6,010 nt of DNA from Caryophanales bacterium UBA3260. GTDB taxonomy: Bacteria; Bacillota_I; Bacilli_A; RF39; UBA660. This document shows positions 5,967 through 6,010 of the stretch, one piece after another. The notes under the pieces were generated by a model that was not told where the DNA came from, searched no databases, and saw only the letters and a program-made list of their open reading frames with translations. The translations under genes were made by a program, and so were the position numbers. Each line of letters begins with the position of its first letter. Positions within the stretch are counted from its first letter, which is position 1. Location of the stretch: NCBI GenBank assembly GCA_002362595.1, contig DEUO01000114.1:1-6010 (forward strand), given 5' to 3'.

Positions 5967-6010
5967 AACCAAAAAAACAGGATAACTCTGAAGTTGTCAA
6001 CAAAAAGTAG
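5967..6010. other. Intergenic end of window, no gene supported
   Basis: The last 44 bases hold no supported gene. A TTGTCA -35-like hexamer (5994-5999) sits in a 9-base palindrome, GTTGTCAAC (5993-6001), and its opposite strand reads TTGACA at 5995-6000. No matching -10 is seen leftward, and the rightward side is cut off by the window edge. It may be the start of the next gene's promoter. Confidence 0.3.

Noticed and set aside
5995..6000. Perfect TTGACA on the minus strand as a leftward promoter
   Set aside because: The -10 position 16-18 bases away is a T run (complement of 5971-5977) rather than TATAAT, and transcription would go straight into the terminator and antisense to the sigma gene.
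5957..6010. Possible C-terminal end of a convergent minus-strand gene (17 codons ending in a TAG in the terminator stem)
   Set aside because: It is too short to judge. The TAG is a mirror image of the sigma stop codon in a perfect palindrome, so it is not independent evidence.
1..6010. Mobile element, CRISPR array or RNA gene
   Set aside because: No transposase or integrase motif, long terminal inverted repeat, regularly spaced DNA repeat, or tRNA/rRNA-like sequence was seen. The repeats found are at protein level only.

Overview
The window is AT-rich, uses plain ATG starts and TAA/TAG stops, and has tight same-strand gene packing, an AG-rich ribosome binding site and a short hairpin-plus-T-run terminator. 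This points to a low-GC Gram-positive-type bacterium (Bacillota or a Mollicutes-like relative, possibly an uncultured gut lineage). Tryptophan is TGG throughout both large genes and no in-frame TGA was needed, so the standard bacterial code is sufficient. The organism cannot be named from this sequence alone.

Layout, all on the + strand: (1) the last 32 codons of an unidentified gene entering from the left edge (stop at 98-100); (2) after a 23-base gap with a good ribosome binding site, a 1316-residue superfamily 2 ATPase (124-4074), whose first ~400 residues are a complete two-lobe DEAH motor of the SSL2/COG1061 type and whose remaining ~900 residues are a tandem array of diverged helical repeats; (3) after a 37-base gap, a 609-residue sigma-70 family protein (4112-5941), with a coiled-coil N-terminal half, a divergent region 2, an almost canonical housekeeping-type region 4 and an unusual ~135-residue tail beyond region 4; (4) a strong intrinsic terminator overlapping the sigma stop codon, then 44 bases with no supported gene.

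The two large genes are probably co-transcribed and end at one terminator. The sigma factor looks like a hybrid. Its -35-reading helix keeps the primary sigma residues, but the -10-melting and -10-reading segment resembles the SigB/SigF/SigG type and lacks the tryptophan pair of RpoD. Beside it is a very large DNA- or RNA-dependent ATPase with an uncharacterised repeat array. A working hypothesis is an alternative transcription system in which the ATPase remodels DNA, RNA or RNA polymerase for the sigma factor. Only the family assignments and motifs are read from the sequence; the functional link is inference from adjacency. There is no sign of insertion sequences, CRISPR arrays, tRNA or rRNA genes.
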